From Phytophthora hibernalis (Eukaryota > Oomycota > Peronosporomycetes > Peronosporales > Peronosporaceae), in contig JAAKBF010000208.1 in assembly GCA_012656075.1 (NCBI GenBank), positions 124,001 to 188,000 on the forward strand: 64,000 nucleotides of DNA. Reading direction: 5' to 3'. Both the position numbers and the translations under genes were made by a program. Within the stretch, counting starts at the first letter, position 1, and each line of letters starts with the position of its first letter. The notes below the pieces were generated by a model that saw only the letters and a program-made list of their open reading frames with translations, did no database searches and was not told the origin of the DNA. Of the stretch, positions 32,701 to 45,200 are shown piece after piece.

Positions 32701-34343
32701 CTTGGCAGCGTTCACGATCGAAAAGAAAGCTGCGAATACGCAGCGCTGATACCTTTGCCTCAAGAAACCCGTTAATGATCCACGGAAGTAGTTCATGGGA
32801 AATATGAGTCGATCAAGCAAAGCAATCGCTGTGAAGGCATCAGCGGCTGAAATGTCTCGCCCAGAGAAGACTGCAGTGGCGAAAACGGAAACCTGAACAA
32901 TCACAGGAGTGGATGCCCAAAAGAAGACGCAGAAAGCGTCAAGATACTTGCGAGCCTGCAGCCTCCCCATTTCCAGGGAGCGAAGTCGTGACATGGTCTC
33001 AAGTCGTGACAACACCCAACCCAACAGCTTCAGCGTACGAATAGCTTTCAGACTTTCCGCAGCGAGACCAACACGTTCGTCACGAAAGCGCATCATAACC
33101 GCAGTAACGCTCTGAATTTTACGTCCCAAGACCGTTTGAAGCGGCAGCATGACGGACAAGACTGCCACTCCAGCGACAAAAGCAACAGAGACAGCCTTGC
33201 TCAGCAAAATCAAGGCCACTGCGATCTCTGCTGGGATAAGCACCATATCAAACAGCGTGCTCGGCATGCCAACAATCCGCCCAACATCAATCGACAAGAG
33301 ATTTGTGATGCGTCCAAGTCCACCAGCTTTTCGCTTCTCTGGGCCCGAAAGACGTAACGTCCGCGCGTAGATGGCAGACACCAAACCAGCGCGTACTCTC
33401 AAATCAAACCGCTTCCAGGCCAGAATATACTGCGTGCTTGATACAGCTGAAAGAATTGAGCGCACCACCATCGCTGCAGCGAGGGAGTAGCCCGTTGAGA
33501 GCGACGGGTTCGACGATCCAGCCCAGTCCAAGAAGAACTTGAGCAGCAGTGGACTCGCCAGTCCAATAGCTTTGTTCGCTGTCGACCAAAGCGCAAACAC
33601 CAGTACATCTGCGCCATACAATCGTCGTGCCACGTGCAAGAAAGACGGTCGATCCGACCGAAACTCACGCTGTAGCTCGTTCTCGAACAAGGCCGCAGCG
33701 ACCGATGTGGTGTCACGCAGCAGCAGGTTCGGTACGTCTGCCATCTCGAGTCGACGCTTCTTACCCAACGCAATAAAGGGCGAGATCCAGTGGAACGACA
33801 ACTGCGAGAGCCACCCAACCCGGTCCAGCGGATTCTGCATCACCTTCTCAGTCTCCAACGTTACGGCATCTGCATCCTGTGGATAGCTCAGCACCCTCAA
33901 CACTGCAACCACCGCCACCGCAGCTGAAAGCGCCGCCTTCCACTGCACCAGATTCGCCACCAACAGCTCGGGTTGATTTCCTCTTCCGTGCACCACCACT
34001 TCTTCGACACCTGAGAGCACCACAAACAGCGTGACAGTCTTGCAACTTGTCTTTTGTTGCAGGAACTCGAACCAACTGCCCACACCGTAGAAGAACCACA
34101 CCGCCGCAGCAATACTAGAGCCACAAACCAGCGACGCCGACGACTGGTGCAGCGTTGCGACCCCGCCAACGCCACGGAACAGGCCAAAGCAGCCACCAGC
34201 AGCAGCAAATGCAGCACCACCAGACAGCATTGCACTGCATTCCAGCGACGTCTACTGCGACCACCCGCGAGTTGCAAGACGTTTTTCATGCTGACAAGCA
34301 GAAGTGCCAGCTGAGACCCTGCAATAGAGACTTTCCACGTCAT
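29762..34343 (-). CDS. ABC transporter, subfamily C (MRP-like), full length
   Basis: From ATG 34343 the order is: N-terminal membrane segments; TMD1 with NPLDRVGWLSQLSFHWISP, GLGRITNLLSIDVGRIV and IRTLKLLGW; NBD1 with Walker A GPVGAGKSS, signature FSGGQRAR and Walker B LYLLDDPLSGLD; TMD2 (FFERTPTGRVLNRLSGD, WFGLRLD); and NBD2 with Walker A GRTGAGKST, signature FSQGQAQL and Walker B CIDEATASID. As usual in ABCC pumps, NBD1 has Asp where NBD2 has the catalytic Glu, so NBD2 is the main hydrolytic site. A 63-nt in-frame intron (29960-30022) lies after ISE in NBD2. At least seven single-base breaks occur. About 1,480 residues. Family role: ATP-driven export of conjugates or drugs across plasma or vacuolar membrane. 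Confidence 0.92.
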
Positions 34344-34715
34344 GGGGGTGAAAATGGCATGACAAACGAGTACGGTACGGACCTTGCAGGACTAGGAGCT
34401 GCGTGCATTGAGACGTTGGTAGACGTGAGCCATTGAGCTCCACGCAGTACGCTCCCGAGTAACTCATCAGATATCGGAGCTCAGCTCTTCCAACGGGTCC
34501 AAATCTGAAATGATGTACATGGATCCAACAGATGAGATCACCCCCGACTTGGTAACTGGCAATGGATAATGTTGTTGAACTGATGACGACTGCACCAAAG
34601 ACGAACCAGGCACCAATCCATCAAGAAATCGTGAATTAGTTTACCACTAGATGTATTATAATAGCTCGGGGTGGGCGTTTTGCCGTTCTTCTCTTGCAGG
34701 AAGGTACACGCCAAC
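34344..34715. promoter_or_regulatory. Divergent promoter region, ABCC and EF-hand genes
   Basis: About 370 bases between two start codons on opposite strands. A TTGCAG site at 34694-34699, just before the EF-hand ATG, may be the acceptor of a 5' non-coding intron. No other element recognised. Confidence 0.35.
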
Positions 34716-35921
34716 ATGAGTGAAAGCAAAATCGATGCGATGGAGAAAAAGCTGCGCGAGATGTTCGAAGTGCGGTCGGGTTATCGTGACGAGCACAGTC
34801 AAGCAGCACTGCTCGCCAAGCATTTCCGTGGCTTCGATCGCGACAGTTCTGGTGTACTGGACTTCGACGAGTTCGCTCGCGCGATGTTGTCGCTGAACTT
34901 TGTGGGCGTCAAGCTGAGACGGAAGCGCTCTTTGATCGCTACGACGAAGACCTGAATGGGGTGCTGAGTTACGCCGAATTCGCTCGTGCGGTCACTGGAC
35001 GCACAGGAAAAGCATTGCTGAGTGGAAGGGCTCGGTCACTGCTCGAGTATGTGCGGGAAAGCATTCTCGAGGCTGGTGGCAAAAATGGTATTCGTACACT
35101 GGGAGTGATTCTGCGCCGAATGGACCAGAACGGGAACGGCGTCATCGAGTTAGACGTAAGTCTGTACCTTGCTAGTGTCTGGTTATTTCGTGTTCATCAG
35201 CTTGTACTATTCAGGAATTTCGTGATGGTATAGCTCATCTAGGAGTCCAAAATGCCGAGCCGGGACAAGTGGAGCGCACCTTCCGAATGTTCGACAGAGA
35301 CCAAAGCGGTAAAATCACCGTGGACGAGCTCACGCGAGGTCTTCGGGTACGTTCAATGTAGGTTTCAGCAGTAGTTTGGCGTCATGAGAGACTGACTGCT
35401 TCATGTGGGTTGCCTTGCAGGGGTCGATAACAAAGCGCCGCATCATGTTGGTGAAGAAAGCATTCGCTCTGCTTGACACTTCAGGTGACGGTAACGCCAC
35501 AGTCGAAGAGGTCGAACGCTTGTATGATGCTTCCCAACACCCTGAAGTACTCGCAGGACGTATCAAGCCACGCGACGCCATGCTCGAGATCATGAGCGTC
35601 TTTGAGCAATTCGATTCACGCGGTGACGGAACCATCACTTGGCACGAGTTCCTCGAGTACTACAAGGACCTCAGTGCCGGGATCGCCAACGACGACGAGT
35701 TCGAGCTCATGGTGCGCAATGCATGGCATCTTAGTGGCGGCGTCGGCTGGAGTGCCAATACGTCCTGCCGTCGCGTACTCGCCACGTTTCGTGATGGCTC
35801 TCAACGCGTGCTCGAAATCGAGAACGACATTGGTATCGCTGCTGCGGATACTCGACGCATGATGGAGAAGCTCGCTGCCCAGGGATACCGAGATATCGTA
35901 GGTTTATCACTGACTCACTAG
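34716..35921 (+). CDS. Calcyphosin-like protein with six EF-hands
   Basis: Starts MSESKIDAMEKKLREMFEV. Six EF-hand loops are visible: DRDSSGVLDFDE, DEDLNGVLSYAE, DQNGNGVIELDE, DRDQSGKITVDE, DTSGDGNATVEE and DSRGDGTITWHE; all keep acidic residues at positions 1 and 12. Introns are 35156-35214 (59 nt) and 35347-35420 (74 nt). A C-terminal extension (CRRVLATFRDGSQRVLEIEND) matches the tail of calcyphosin-like proteins of flagellated protists, from memory. One missing base near 34912 splits EF-hands 1 and 2. A further donor-like GTAGGT near 35899 could shift the last residues to another exon. Role: calcium sensor; a flagellar location is plausible but not shown. Confidence 0.85.
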
Positions 35922-36285
35922 TAGCGCTTTCCACCATTCTCAGACTCGGTTTCAATGTTTTCATTTCCGCGCCTCGAGTCCCGGATTAATGGCTAGGGAC
36001 ATGATTAGGGAGAAGACGATTTTTAAAGTACTTCGGGGATGTGGGTTACTGGTGCCCTGAGCTTCCTAATTTTTTGTTCATTTTTTTATTTTGTGGTGTG
36101 GTGGTGGGCTGAAGAGGATGTACAGTATGCACTTGATGATCAAGTCTTCTTCGTGGCCAAGCGTACGTAAGGGATGGTGAGTAGCTTTTCATGTCTGCTA
36201 TCGTTGAACTGCTTTTCAAGTTTCTGATCGTCGGCTTTGCTTTTTAACTCTTGAAGTTCTTTGCCAAGTCTGTCGGTGCTGCGTG
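35922..36285. other. Convergent intergenic region
   Basis: About 360 bases between stops of two convergent genes, T/G-rich around 36067-36110. If the EF-hand gene uses the donor near 35899, a final exon could begin after CTCAG near 35937. No other feature seen. Confidence 0.3.
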
Positions 36286-36700
36286 TTAACTCTTAAGGTT
36301 GTTTGCTTTGTCAATCATCTCTTCAATTATGTCCACCGCGGCAGCGAGATGGAAAAAGTGTGTTGTTCTCAGTAAAATGATACCTTGTTGGTCCGTGCTC
36401 TGGTCACGTCGAATTGCATCAGGGTCCAGCACGAAATGTTTCCAATCGAGATCGACAGTTCGAACGTTCCAGTCTGCTGCTGCTTGGCGTGTAACTTCGT
36501 TTTGAAATTGTGTTGAGCGCACGTATTTGTGGAGCGGTATATTGCCTTCGACGCAAAAGGCAGCCCGACACCCGCTATCGACACCTTGATGCAGTTTTTG
36601 TCATTGCACGTGTTACGCATTCCGTAGTCCTTCGCTCGAGCATCTGTTGAACTCGTTCTGGTTCGGTGAAGATTCGAAGTGAGGGGTAGTTTTCATCCTC
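36286..36700 (-). CDS. Unidentified small protein
   Basis: The C-terminal part is clear: STQFQNEVTRQAAADWNVRT, then FVLDPDAIRRDQSTDQQ and FFHLAAAVDIIEEMIDKA, ending at 36286. Upstream a second frame reads YPSLRIFTEPERVQQMLERR, joined by one frame change near 36570. The start is not fixed: a TTCTCCAG acceptor near 36708 suggests an upstream exon. Mostly helical, no known motif. It is convergent with the EF-hand gene and divergent from the coiled-coil gene at 36799. Confidence 0.4.
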
Positions 36701-36798
36701 AAGTCCACTGGAGAAGAAAACATTAATATCTCAGTCTGATACCATCGATCCAAACGTTTGCTCCGGCGCCACACAGCAAAGAATTCCAACATTCCAAC

Positions 36799-37957
36799 AT
36801 GGTTGATATGCTAAAGGATGAGCTCAAAAGGGTGCTAAGGTCGCGAATGAACCCGGCTATCGACTCCGTTTGTCAGGATTTCGAGGCAATGGTGGATCAG
36901 GAATTAGAAGAGGCGGATGCGGAGTACAAAACTACAGACTTCAATCGTTATTACGCTTGTTGTCAGCATCTGATCGAGTACATGTCCAAGACCATGGACA
37001 CTTCTCCTGGTTTGTGGAGCAAATGACTTGTATCCTCTTCGCTTCTCGCAGTAACGCGACCAAAGACATGCTGGGGACTGTGCTGAAGCAAGACGTGTGG
37101 TTCCAATGTCGAGGGGCTGGAGTTACGAAGAAGCAAACGACTAATGAGGATTCTTGTACCAACCTCACACCAAGGGCCAAACTTTCGGGGAAGAGAAAAC
37201 TCTTCTCGAACAATCGTCACCCCAACGACCAGTGGGCTGCATATTCTTGTGAGGATTCGTGCGAAAACGATAGTGATTCTCCGGACGAGAGCCGTTTGCA
37301 AAAAGAACTAGATGAGCTCCAGCGCATGGATGCGTTTGCAGGCGAAAACCACGAAAGAACTGTTAAGCCGCAACGACAGCGAGCAACCAGGAAGAAGCAG
37401 GAGAAAGTGGATGAATTGGTTGGTGGCGAATTCTGTTTGCTGAAGCCACAATCGCCTGGGCAACTCGAGACGATTTCCTCGTGGATTCAAAATACAAACA
37501 AGTTGGTGGACGCGCAAGTTTGCGAGCCACCCGAGGGGTATCTTTGCTCTAGAGGCTGCACCAGAACCCGTGAAGAAATGGACACCGAGTCCGAGATGCA
37601 CCAAATGTTGCAAAGGGTTGGAGCACATTTGGAGGACTGCCAAAGCTTACATTGTGAGTTGAAGATTCGTGTCGAGCTGCGCAATACGCTGCACCTCGTT
37701 GAACTGAAGCAACTGGACATTTATGCTATTCGTCGCAAACTCCGCGACATCAAGACAAAGTTCAATGATAAAGACGAGCAGTGTTTGATTCTGAAATCGG
37801 CCCGCTGGAGAACGATCTCCAAACCAACAAGGAAGAACTGCTTGTGCTCGAGAAAAGGAAGACGTCACTTTGTACTATGATGGACAGTATTCGGCTTGAT
37901 TGGCGCGACGAAGGGGTCGATTGTGCTCAAGCATTGCACTACGTACGTGAGACGTAG
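36799..37957 (+). CDS. Unidentified coiled-coil protein
   Basis: Begins MVDMLKDELKRVLRSRMNPA with a helical N-terminal domain. A 42-nt intron (GTTTGT to CTCGCAG, 37011-37052) plus a single-base break joins it to a basic, disordered middle (TPRAKLSGKRKLFS) and a C-terminal coiled coil (VELRNTLHLVELKQLDIYAI, LENDLQTNKEELLVLEKR). With one more missing base near 37803 the frame ends LHYVRET and TAG at 37957. The layout of helical head and coiled-coil tail recalls kinetochore or centrosome components, but no motif proves it. It is convergent with the RCC1-BTB gene, about 90 bases apart. Confidence 0.5.
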
Positions 37958-38047
37958 TGATTTGGTTTGGGATGAAGAGGTGGTAACCGTGAGAAGGAAC
38001 CATGATCTTTGTCTGGAATTCTTGGTGCTTCATTTTCACAGAGACAG

Positions 38048-41000
38048 CTATAGGTACCCCATAATGATCGCCCCACAGATCGCGGCAATCGCTATCAGGT
38101 TGGTGGCAGGAACAGCCGTGAATTCGTGCTCTTGAGCGTGCATCATGGACAAGTACATGGTACCAAAACTACAGCCAGACTCAATGGCACCCAAGGAAAG
38201 GTGCTTGCGGCAGATTTCTTTCCCCATTGGAGCTCTTGTTCTTCACGCTGGGCAGCCAAACTCGTCCCTACGTCCTTGATCCATTCCTGTCAACAAACCA
38301 GTTAGTCAAGATCTCTGAAGTATAGCAAAGAAAACACGTACGCGCAGCAGGAATTCTTCCTGACTAGCATCGCGAAGACTAGCGTACAGTTCTTGCAACA
38401 ATTGTGGAAAATCTTCCCGGAAGCGGCGAAACTCGACTTCACGCGCTGTGATTTCTGCTAGATGAATCTGCACAAATCTCATCGCTACCTGTTTCAAGTG
38501 TGCAGCGTGCACCAATTCAGCCACTGCTAACACTTCGAGGCAATTTTCTACCGTCATGCCAATGGAATGTTCGCAAAGCCGCTTCATCCGCTCTAATCCG
38601 TACTTGTCCGCGGCCACGAGGTCCTCTAGCAGTTGGTCGCTCGCTTCTTCGTCTCTATGGTCGTTTACTATACCTTCGTTATGCTCAGATTCATGTTCCA
38701 CCTCCCTACCGCCCTTGTTAGCGTTCCCTTTCAACGTTGGTAGCACAACCTGATCGTAATAAATGAAGCGAAGGACCCTCCCGATTCCAGCGTAGGAGTC
38801 TTCCACATTGACAACTGCCATCACATTGTTGACCTGGGTATCCTTGTTGAGATGCGTTGATGATTGTTGGAACGCTAACACGGCTCTGAAATACTCACTT
38901 CGCGCAACCAGCATGCATCGATGCACAGGTATACTGCGTCCTTCCGCTACTAGCACCGTATCTGCCCATACCTCGTCGCTCAGAGCAAATTTCATGTCAT
39001 CATTCAGCGTCCGAGTAGACCCGCTCAAAATGTCTTCCTGCTCGTGTGAATCTTCTTCGCTGTTAGTGTCGCTAAACCTTTCGCCTTCTTCAGCAATCTC
39101 CGCAAGTCCAGGATATGCTTCAACGCCACCGAATAACGAGGAAGGGGATGCCGAAAAAGACGCTCGCGGCAGAGCTGAGCTAGACCGGGAAGTTTGTAGA
39201 GTTTTGCTGCTCGTAAGACATCATTTACCAGGTAATCCGCATTCTTGCTCACCTCCATCGTAAAATTATCTGTATAAATGAACTCTACGAGCGCGCGAGC
39301 GATATCAGCTCGAAGTCGCGGAAGCAGTAGCTCCATGGGTTCCCTTCGTGAGCGTGTGAAATTTCCGCCATCGTCGTCACTCCGCATACGTCGATTTTGT
39401 AACTGTTCCTCCTCCTCTAAAATGAGTCCCCGCAGTACAGAACTTCGTTGTGCGAGAAGCAGTCTGTGTGCTGGTAGATGCTGCCCCGAGACAACCAATA
39501 CAAGATCAGCGCCAGCAATCGCATTCAGTTGGTCCACCTGGCCACGCCCAATTGATTCATGGTAGAGCTTGTTCATCGAGCGAGCAAGAAAACTTCCTGA
39601 AGTTAGAGCGATCGTCTGGCGTCCACCACAAACCACGTGCTCGACGCTGTGTGTCCCTATATCAGCAATGGATTTGTTGCGTACTACTCCCCAGTTCTCT
39701 GTCCAGAATTAACCAGCTTCGGCAAGCTGGAAAGAACTAGACGATCAGAGTCACCTCTTCTATCGCCCTCGATAGTATAGTCTTCTCCCCACATGTAGAG
39801 ATCTCCAGTGTCCGAGATCGCGGCTGCATGCTGTACTCCGGCGCTGATACGGCAAATCCGAATATCGGGAGTAGCGAAGCAGGGAATTATTTGCGGTGTC
39901 ATCCACTTGAGGCACGGCAATGTAGGGCATGTTCCAGAAGGCTTTTGCGCTGCGAAAGGAGTCGCTGGTGGCGCTGGAGAATAGACTCCGCTAACAATGC
40001 ATTTTTCTGACTGCCGTGGAGTCCGTGACCGAGCACTGCACCCCCGCAGGCACCCCAAGTCCAAACTTGGCCTTCACTCGATAGGGCCATACTCCAGTTC
40101 TCGCCAGCTGCAACGTCACACCACTGCTTGTCTCCGCTCGCTTTGAATACCACAGTAGGGCTAAATGCATCACTGGCATCACCTCGGCCTTGTTGTCCAT
40201 TATTTCCTCGACCCCACGTGACCAATTCCCCGCTTTAGTCAAGCCAACGCAGTGTGCATCCCCACAAGCCACTCTAGAGAACAAAGCTTGTTTGATCTCT
40301 CGTCCACCGACATCACTACTAAGTGACGCTTTTATCGTGGAATAGACACTCGGGATCTGCTTTGGTGTAAGTTGAAATGACTGAAATTGTTTCCGTACGG
40401 CGCCACCACCGTGTCTTCGAGACGTACGAGCAATGATCGGGATCCTTCCGAGTCCTAAACGCCCGTCACTATACTTTCCCCAAGAAAAAGCTTGACCGTC
40501 ACGAGTCAGGGCTACGCAAACCCACTCCCACATGCAACGGAGATAACTGAAGTCGTCGATGGCATAATAGCAGCAGCAGCATCGAGATTTGTTTGGACTG
40601 GTGGCAAATTGATACGTTGAGGTGTCGATGCACTCCTTAAGGTTCCTCTCCCAAGTGCAATACCCACGCCCCAGGTGAAAAGTCCACCGTCCTGGCTTAC
40701 TGCAGCAGAATGTGCGCCAACCAGTTGATCTCCGCCGCAGGCGATGTTTTGCACAACAATGAGATTGTCGAAGAAGTAGTCCACTAACGTAGGTTGCCCT
40801 ATGTATCCCGCAACTCGTATCCGAGTCCAAGGGCGCCATCCACCGTGTGTCCATAAGCGAATACCAGTCCCATATCATTGAGGAAGAGAGTGTGAAAGCG
40901 ACTGCAAGCCGCTTGTACGACCCGATTCCTCGGAAATGGCTGTGAATACAACAAAACCAAAACAGCAGTAGGTTAGCTAGATGGTCATACAGCGATAGCG

Positions 41001-42171
41001 TTATGGAACCATACTGTTTCGATCTGGACATTCCTGAACGAGCTCGTCGCTGTTTCCGAGCCCTCAGGTTGTACCAAGCTCTTGTCCTCCAAAATCGGGT
41101 TGTCGTCATGTGTGCCCCACTCCGAAATCGAAAGCATCTCTGGTAATTGTGCCGTCAATGAAAGTGTGCGTGTATAAACTGCGTCATTGGCATCCTTTGT
41201 GGGGGTATCAGAACTTGGACGCGTTCGACCTGGACTGTTTGATGGTTTAGCATCTGTGCTTTGTTCTCCGGCCTCATTTTTCGTGAGAGTAATTGCGATG
41301 GAGACCTGGAACGCGTCATCACCAGCAGGCAAGCGAAGGTAGTGAGTTTTAGGCAGAAATACCTTGCAGCGCGTGCATGATGACACACTAGTGGCATGCT
41401 CGTCATTGGTATCTTGAGCGGGCGAGTCTTGGGTTTGCTTATTCACTCGCGCTCGCAGCAGAGAAGTGACGTTCAACTGAATCAAGAGCCCCCACTGCTT
41501 CTCTTGCTGGGTCTCCTGGACAAACGTCTGCAAGTAACAATACCAAACTCCTTATTTCCACTAAAACTGTTTTTAAAAAGCTATGGCAATACGCACCTCA
41601 CAGACTCGGTTGCCTTGCGTCCAGTACACGGTCTCACGGTCATAGGGAAAGTAGTTGCTGATCGCGCCAAGAAGGCGTCGTTGCTGCTCTTCCAGCACCA
41701 GGAACGACACTTGTGCTGCTGCTTCAGCGCGTTCCACCGGCACAATATGGTCACAGGCCACGATCTGCCGCCTCAAGTGCGACAGAAAGTGGCTGTACGA
41801 CTCGCAGTTCGCAGCCAGCGGTGCTGCTTCCGATTCCCATGACGAAAACACGAACGACGTGTGTCTCGTGCAGGTCGCGAACCTCACAGCCACGTCCCCT
41901 CCGTCCTGCAAAGAGCTCTTGAGGCTCTGTGTGTTCACTGCAGTAGCAGGATTTCTATCGCAAAGGAGTCCCGGACCGGGTATCCTTTAGAAATGCTGGT
42001 TCCTTTAGAAAGGCCCACCTGGAAGTCTTCTTCTGCCTGGAATTCAGCTCCACGTTGAGTTTCTACGTCTGCAGGACTGGAGACGCTTCTGTCCGCTTGA
42101 GATCCTGCGCTGCACATGTCCTGCAGGATCTCGTCCAGACGGTGCGTGGACTGGACCATCTCTTCCAGCAT
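38048..42171 (-). CDS. RCC1-BTB-BTB protein with C-terminal membrane anchor
   Basis: About 1,300 residues. Start MLEEMVQSTHRLDEILQDM; introns 41528-41596 (69 nt), 40940-40990 (51 nt) and 38287-38341 (55 nt, branch-like CTAAC). After a ~370-residue N-terminal part come RCC1 propeller blades (CSRFHTLFLNDMGLVFAYG, HSAAVSQDGGLFTWGVGIA, VTWGRGNNGQQGRGDAS, WSMALSSEGQVWTWGACGG, AAAISDTGDLYMWGED). Two BTB domains follow (ADLVLVVSGQHLPAHRLLL and ADTVLVAEGRSIPVHRCML) with a BACK-like helical region. The last intron leads to an exon ending NLIAIAAICGAIIMGYL and TAG at 38048, a likely tail anchor. Several single-base breaks. BTB proteins often serve as CUL3 adaptors; the target and membrane are unknown. 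Confidence 0.82.
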
Positions 42172-42210
42172 CTTCAACGCAGATATGACGTGTCGTACAC
42201 CAATGTATCC
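42172..42210. promoter_or_regulatory. Very short head-to-head gap between two start codons
   Basis: Only 39 bases separate ATG 42171 (-) of the RCC1-BTB gene from ATG 42211 (+) of the giant TIG gene. Either the two share a tiny bidirectional promoter with overlapping 5' transcripts, or one true start is further downstream. No motif is resolvable in so short a stretch. Confidence 0.4.
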
Positions 42211-45200
42211 ATGTCAAATAACGCGAAAGGACGCGTCCTGCCTGTCCTGATGCTGCGTGTGAGACTAGTGGAGCCTAGTATTGGAGTGGCGTCTGGCGGC
42301 ACTCGTCTGGTCCTGCACGGCGTCGGCTTCCGTCCTGCGCCGCACTCGCTCACCGTCCGGTTCCGTGTGAAGCTGCAGGACGCAGAGGAGCTGGTGGACG
42401 TCAGTGGACGCTTCCTGCTGGACACGCAGATAGAATGTGTCCTCCCGAGCTTCGAGCGTCCAGTCAGACGGTCCATCGCCACGCGCACGAGTGTCTCAGC
42501 GTCCTCCGCCTCAGTGAACAGTGCGTCGCTGTTGGTCCCTTTGAGTCTGGAGGTGCTGCTCAATGGAGGCGAACTCAGGTCCAATACTCTTACGGTCAAG
42601 CTGCACCAGCCACTTCAAGTGCGCAGAGTGAGTCCGCAGAGTGTCCTCCTGGCGTCCCCCGCAGTCGTCGTGACCGCCACGTTGAACATTGTGAAATTGC
42701 CTGTCTTCAACAGAACGTCCACCAGAGATGGACAGAAACCGCTGGAAGTACTGGAAGAAATCAACTCACTGCCAGTGTTTGTGCGAGTCCGACAGGCATC
42801 GGAGCGAACTGGAGCCATCTCGGAGCAGACGAGAGAAGGCACGTGGAAGCTCTCGCCTCTGGGCGTGTACGAAGTGGAGTTTGACGCAGCGACCATGGGC
42901 TTCGGAGCTGCGAGTGTGGACGTCACGTTGAATCGGGTGGACTTCTTCCAGTGTCGCAGTGATTCACCGCCTGAAGGTTACGGCTATCGAGTGCATCGAG
43001 ATGTGCTTTTACGAGCACTCGAACCCGCGTGCGTTAGTGTGACGAGTGGGCAGGTTACAGAGGTGAGAGTCCTGGGGGACGGATTTGTGGATACTGGAGA
43101 TATTGTGGTGGCACTTTCGCAGAAGGAGTTACCTGCTCAATTGGTGAAAGATGGCGCAGCAATTTTGACGAAAGCAGCGGCGAGAACCAAGGAAAGTCAA
43201 GTCGCTCAGCTGAATGCGACGTTCCTCGGCAAGAACGAAATCCGCTGCACGGTCCCTGCTAATTTGTCGTTTGGATGTACGTCGTTTAGCGTGTCGTTGA
43301 ATGGAGGGAGACAATTTGGCAAAGCGCGCGTGGTGGGGTTGCTGTATCGAGATCGTGTTCTGCAAGATATCTCCCCAGCAAGCAGCAGTCTATCTGGTGG
43401 AACTCGGGTAACAATTCGGTTTGCGTGCCTGACACTAGAAGATGTGGATGCATTTTATCAACTACATCGCCTTAATCCACCACGCCGTATTCGGGTGCGC
43501 TTTCAACCGATCAGTTATAATTCTATGGACGTCGGTGGTTCTCTTGCAAAGTCGGTGGTCGCGGAAGCCTCGCCAGACACACCCGGAGTACTAATTTGTC
43601 GGACACCAAACTTTCTGGAAAATATCAAGGCATTAAACGGATTGAGAGCTAGTGAGAGCGATGGAGACAGCGTTCCTTATATGTGGCGTTTTTCAGTTGG
43701 TATTGCGCTTGGAAATGAGTTTTTCCAGGGTGCATTACCATTTTCATGTTACCTTCCGCCAGTTATACGAACGCTCACACAACATCATGGTCCCTCATCA
43801 GGTGATACACGTGTGAAGCTTCGCATGAAGCACAAGGTTCCACCAACATTAAAGCTTCTTGTACGCTTCTCCACTCTTGATTTTGCAAAAAGTATGACGC
43901 TTGACGGGTGCACGGTAGAGCGACAGATTCACTCAAGCCAGATTCTTCGGGTGGGAATAGCGAAAATATAAAGTCCGAGACGCTGGTTGTTGACGAAGAC
44001 CCGGATTACTTGATTTCGTGCCAGACACCACTGTGGACTGAAACCTCGCCGGTAAACTCTCGTGAAGTGCCACATTTGACAATTGTACAGGTTTCTTACG
44101 ACTTTGGAGTGACTTTCTTTCCTACGATTGATGCTCCTCCTTCAGCAACACGGCTCAATCCTCTAGCTAAAGATCTCTCATACTTGTGTTTTCTTTTCTA
44201 CCCTCCTCCGATTGTGCGAACAGCGATTCCTCTGTCAGCGGATATTCTCGGTGGGAGCTTCATCCGCATCCAGGGTGAACACATCATCGATCACGGCGCA
44301 CAACCGTCGGTTGTATTTGAATCGCCTACGATGAGTCGTAAGGTTTCTGCTGTTGTTGAAAAGGGAGAGCTAAAATGTTGTGCACCACCGTTCAATGCTG
44401 GTGTGGCGCGCGTCTTCGTTTCACTTAATGGTGAGCAGTATACGCTTTGCGAGCTTCACGATCCAGAGACTAATGCACCGCTGGAATTCATTTTCTACAG
44501 CTCGCCGACCGTAGACCGTATCAGTCCGTTATGTGCTTGTGTGCGTCAATCGAGTGAGCTGCGCATAATCGGCACGAACCTCATTGAAACTGATCGGATT
44601 AAAGTACGGGTAAGCTTTCCGAATGCACAAGGCTCAGGGCGTCGATTGGTATTCAAGGACGTACCAGGAAGAGCTCATGACGGTGTGATTACAGCAACCA
44701 CGCCCTTGTTCCCTGATGAATATGCAAACCAGAATGCGCAGGTAGATGTTGCCTTAAACGGAGCGGATTTCTTGGGAACATCAGTTCCTCTCCGGTATTT
44801 TTCGGGGTATAGCATTTCATGCGTGGATCCTCCTCTTGGTGCCTTTGAAGTCCCAGTGACCCTCACAGTGTCCGCTACCCCAGTGATCGTCACGGACCGT
44901 GCTCTTGTGCGCATCCAATTCAGTCTGGCAGATACTGAAAGAGAGGAGAAAAATGTGGTTTATGGTCCTATTGAAGCTGCTGCCTGGACCGCAAACAGCG
45001 TATCCATTACAGTTCCGCCGCTGAATAGTCTTATTGAAAGCTTGCTGGTACTGACCACAGCTCATCTGGAGCTTTCGTTTGATGGCGTACATTTTCATGG
45101 TATTGGGAACTTGCGAGATCATTATAATGTGTACAACATGCCGCAACTTACCTCGGCTGCTCCGCTTTTTGGCGTATCTGATAGGGAGACGAAGGTTGTG

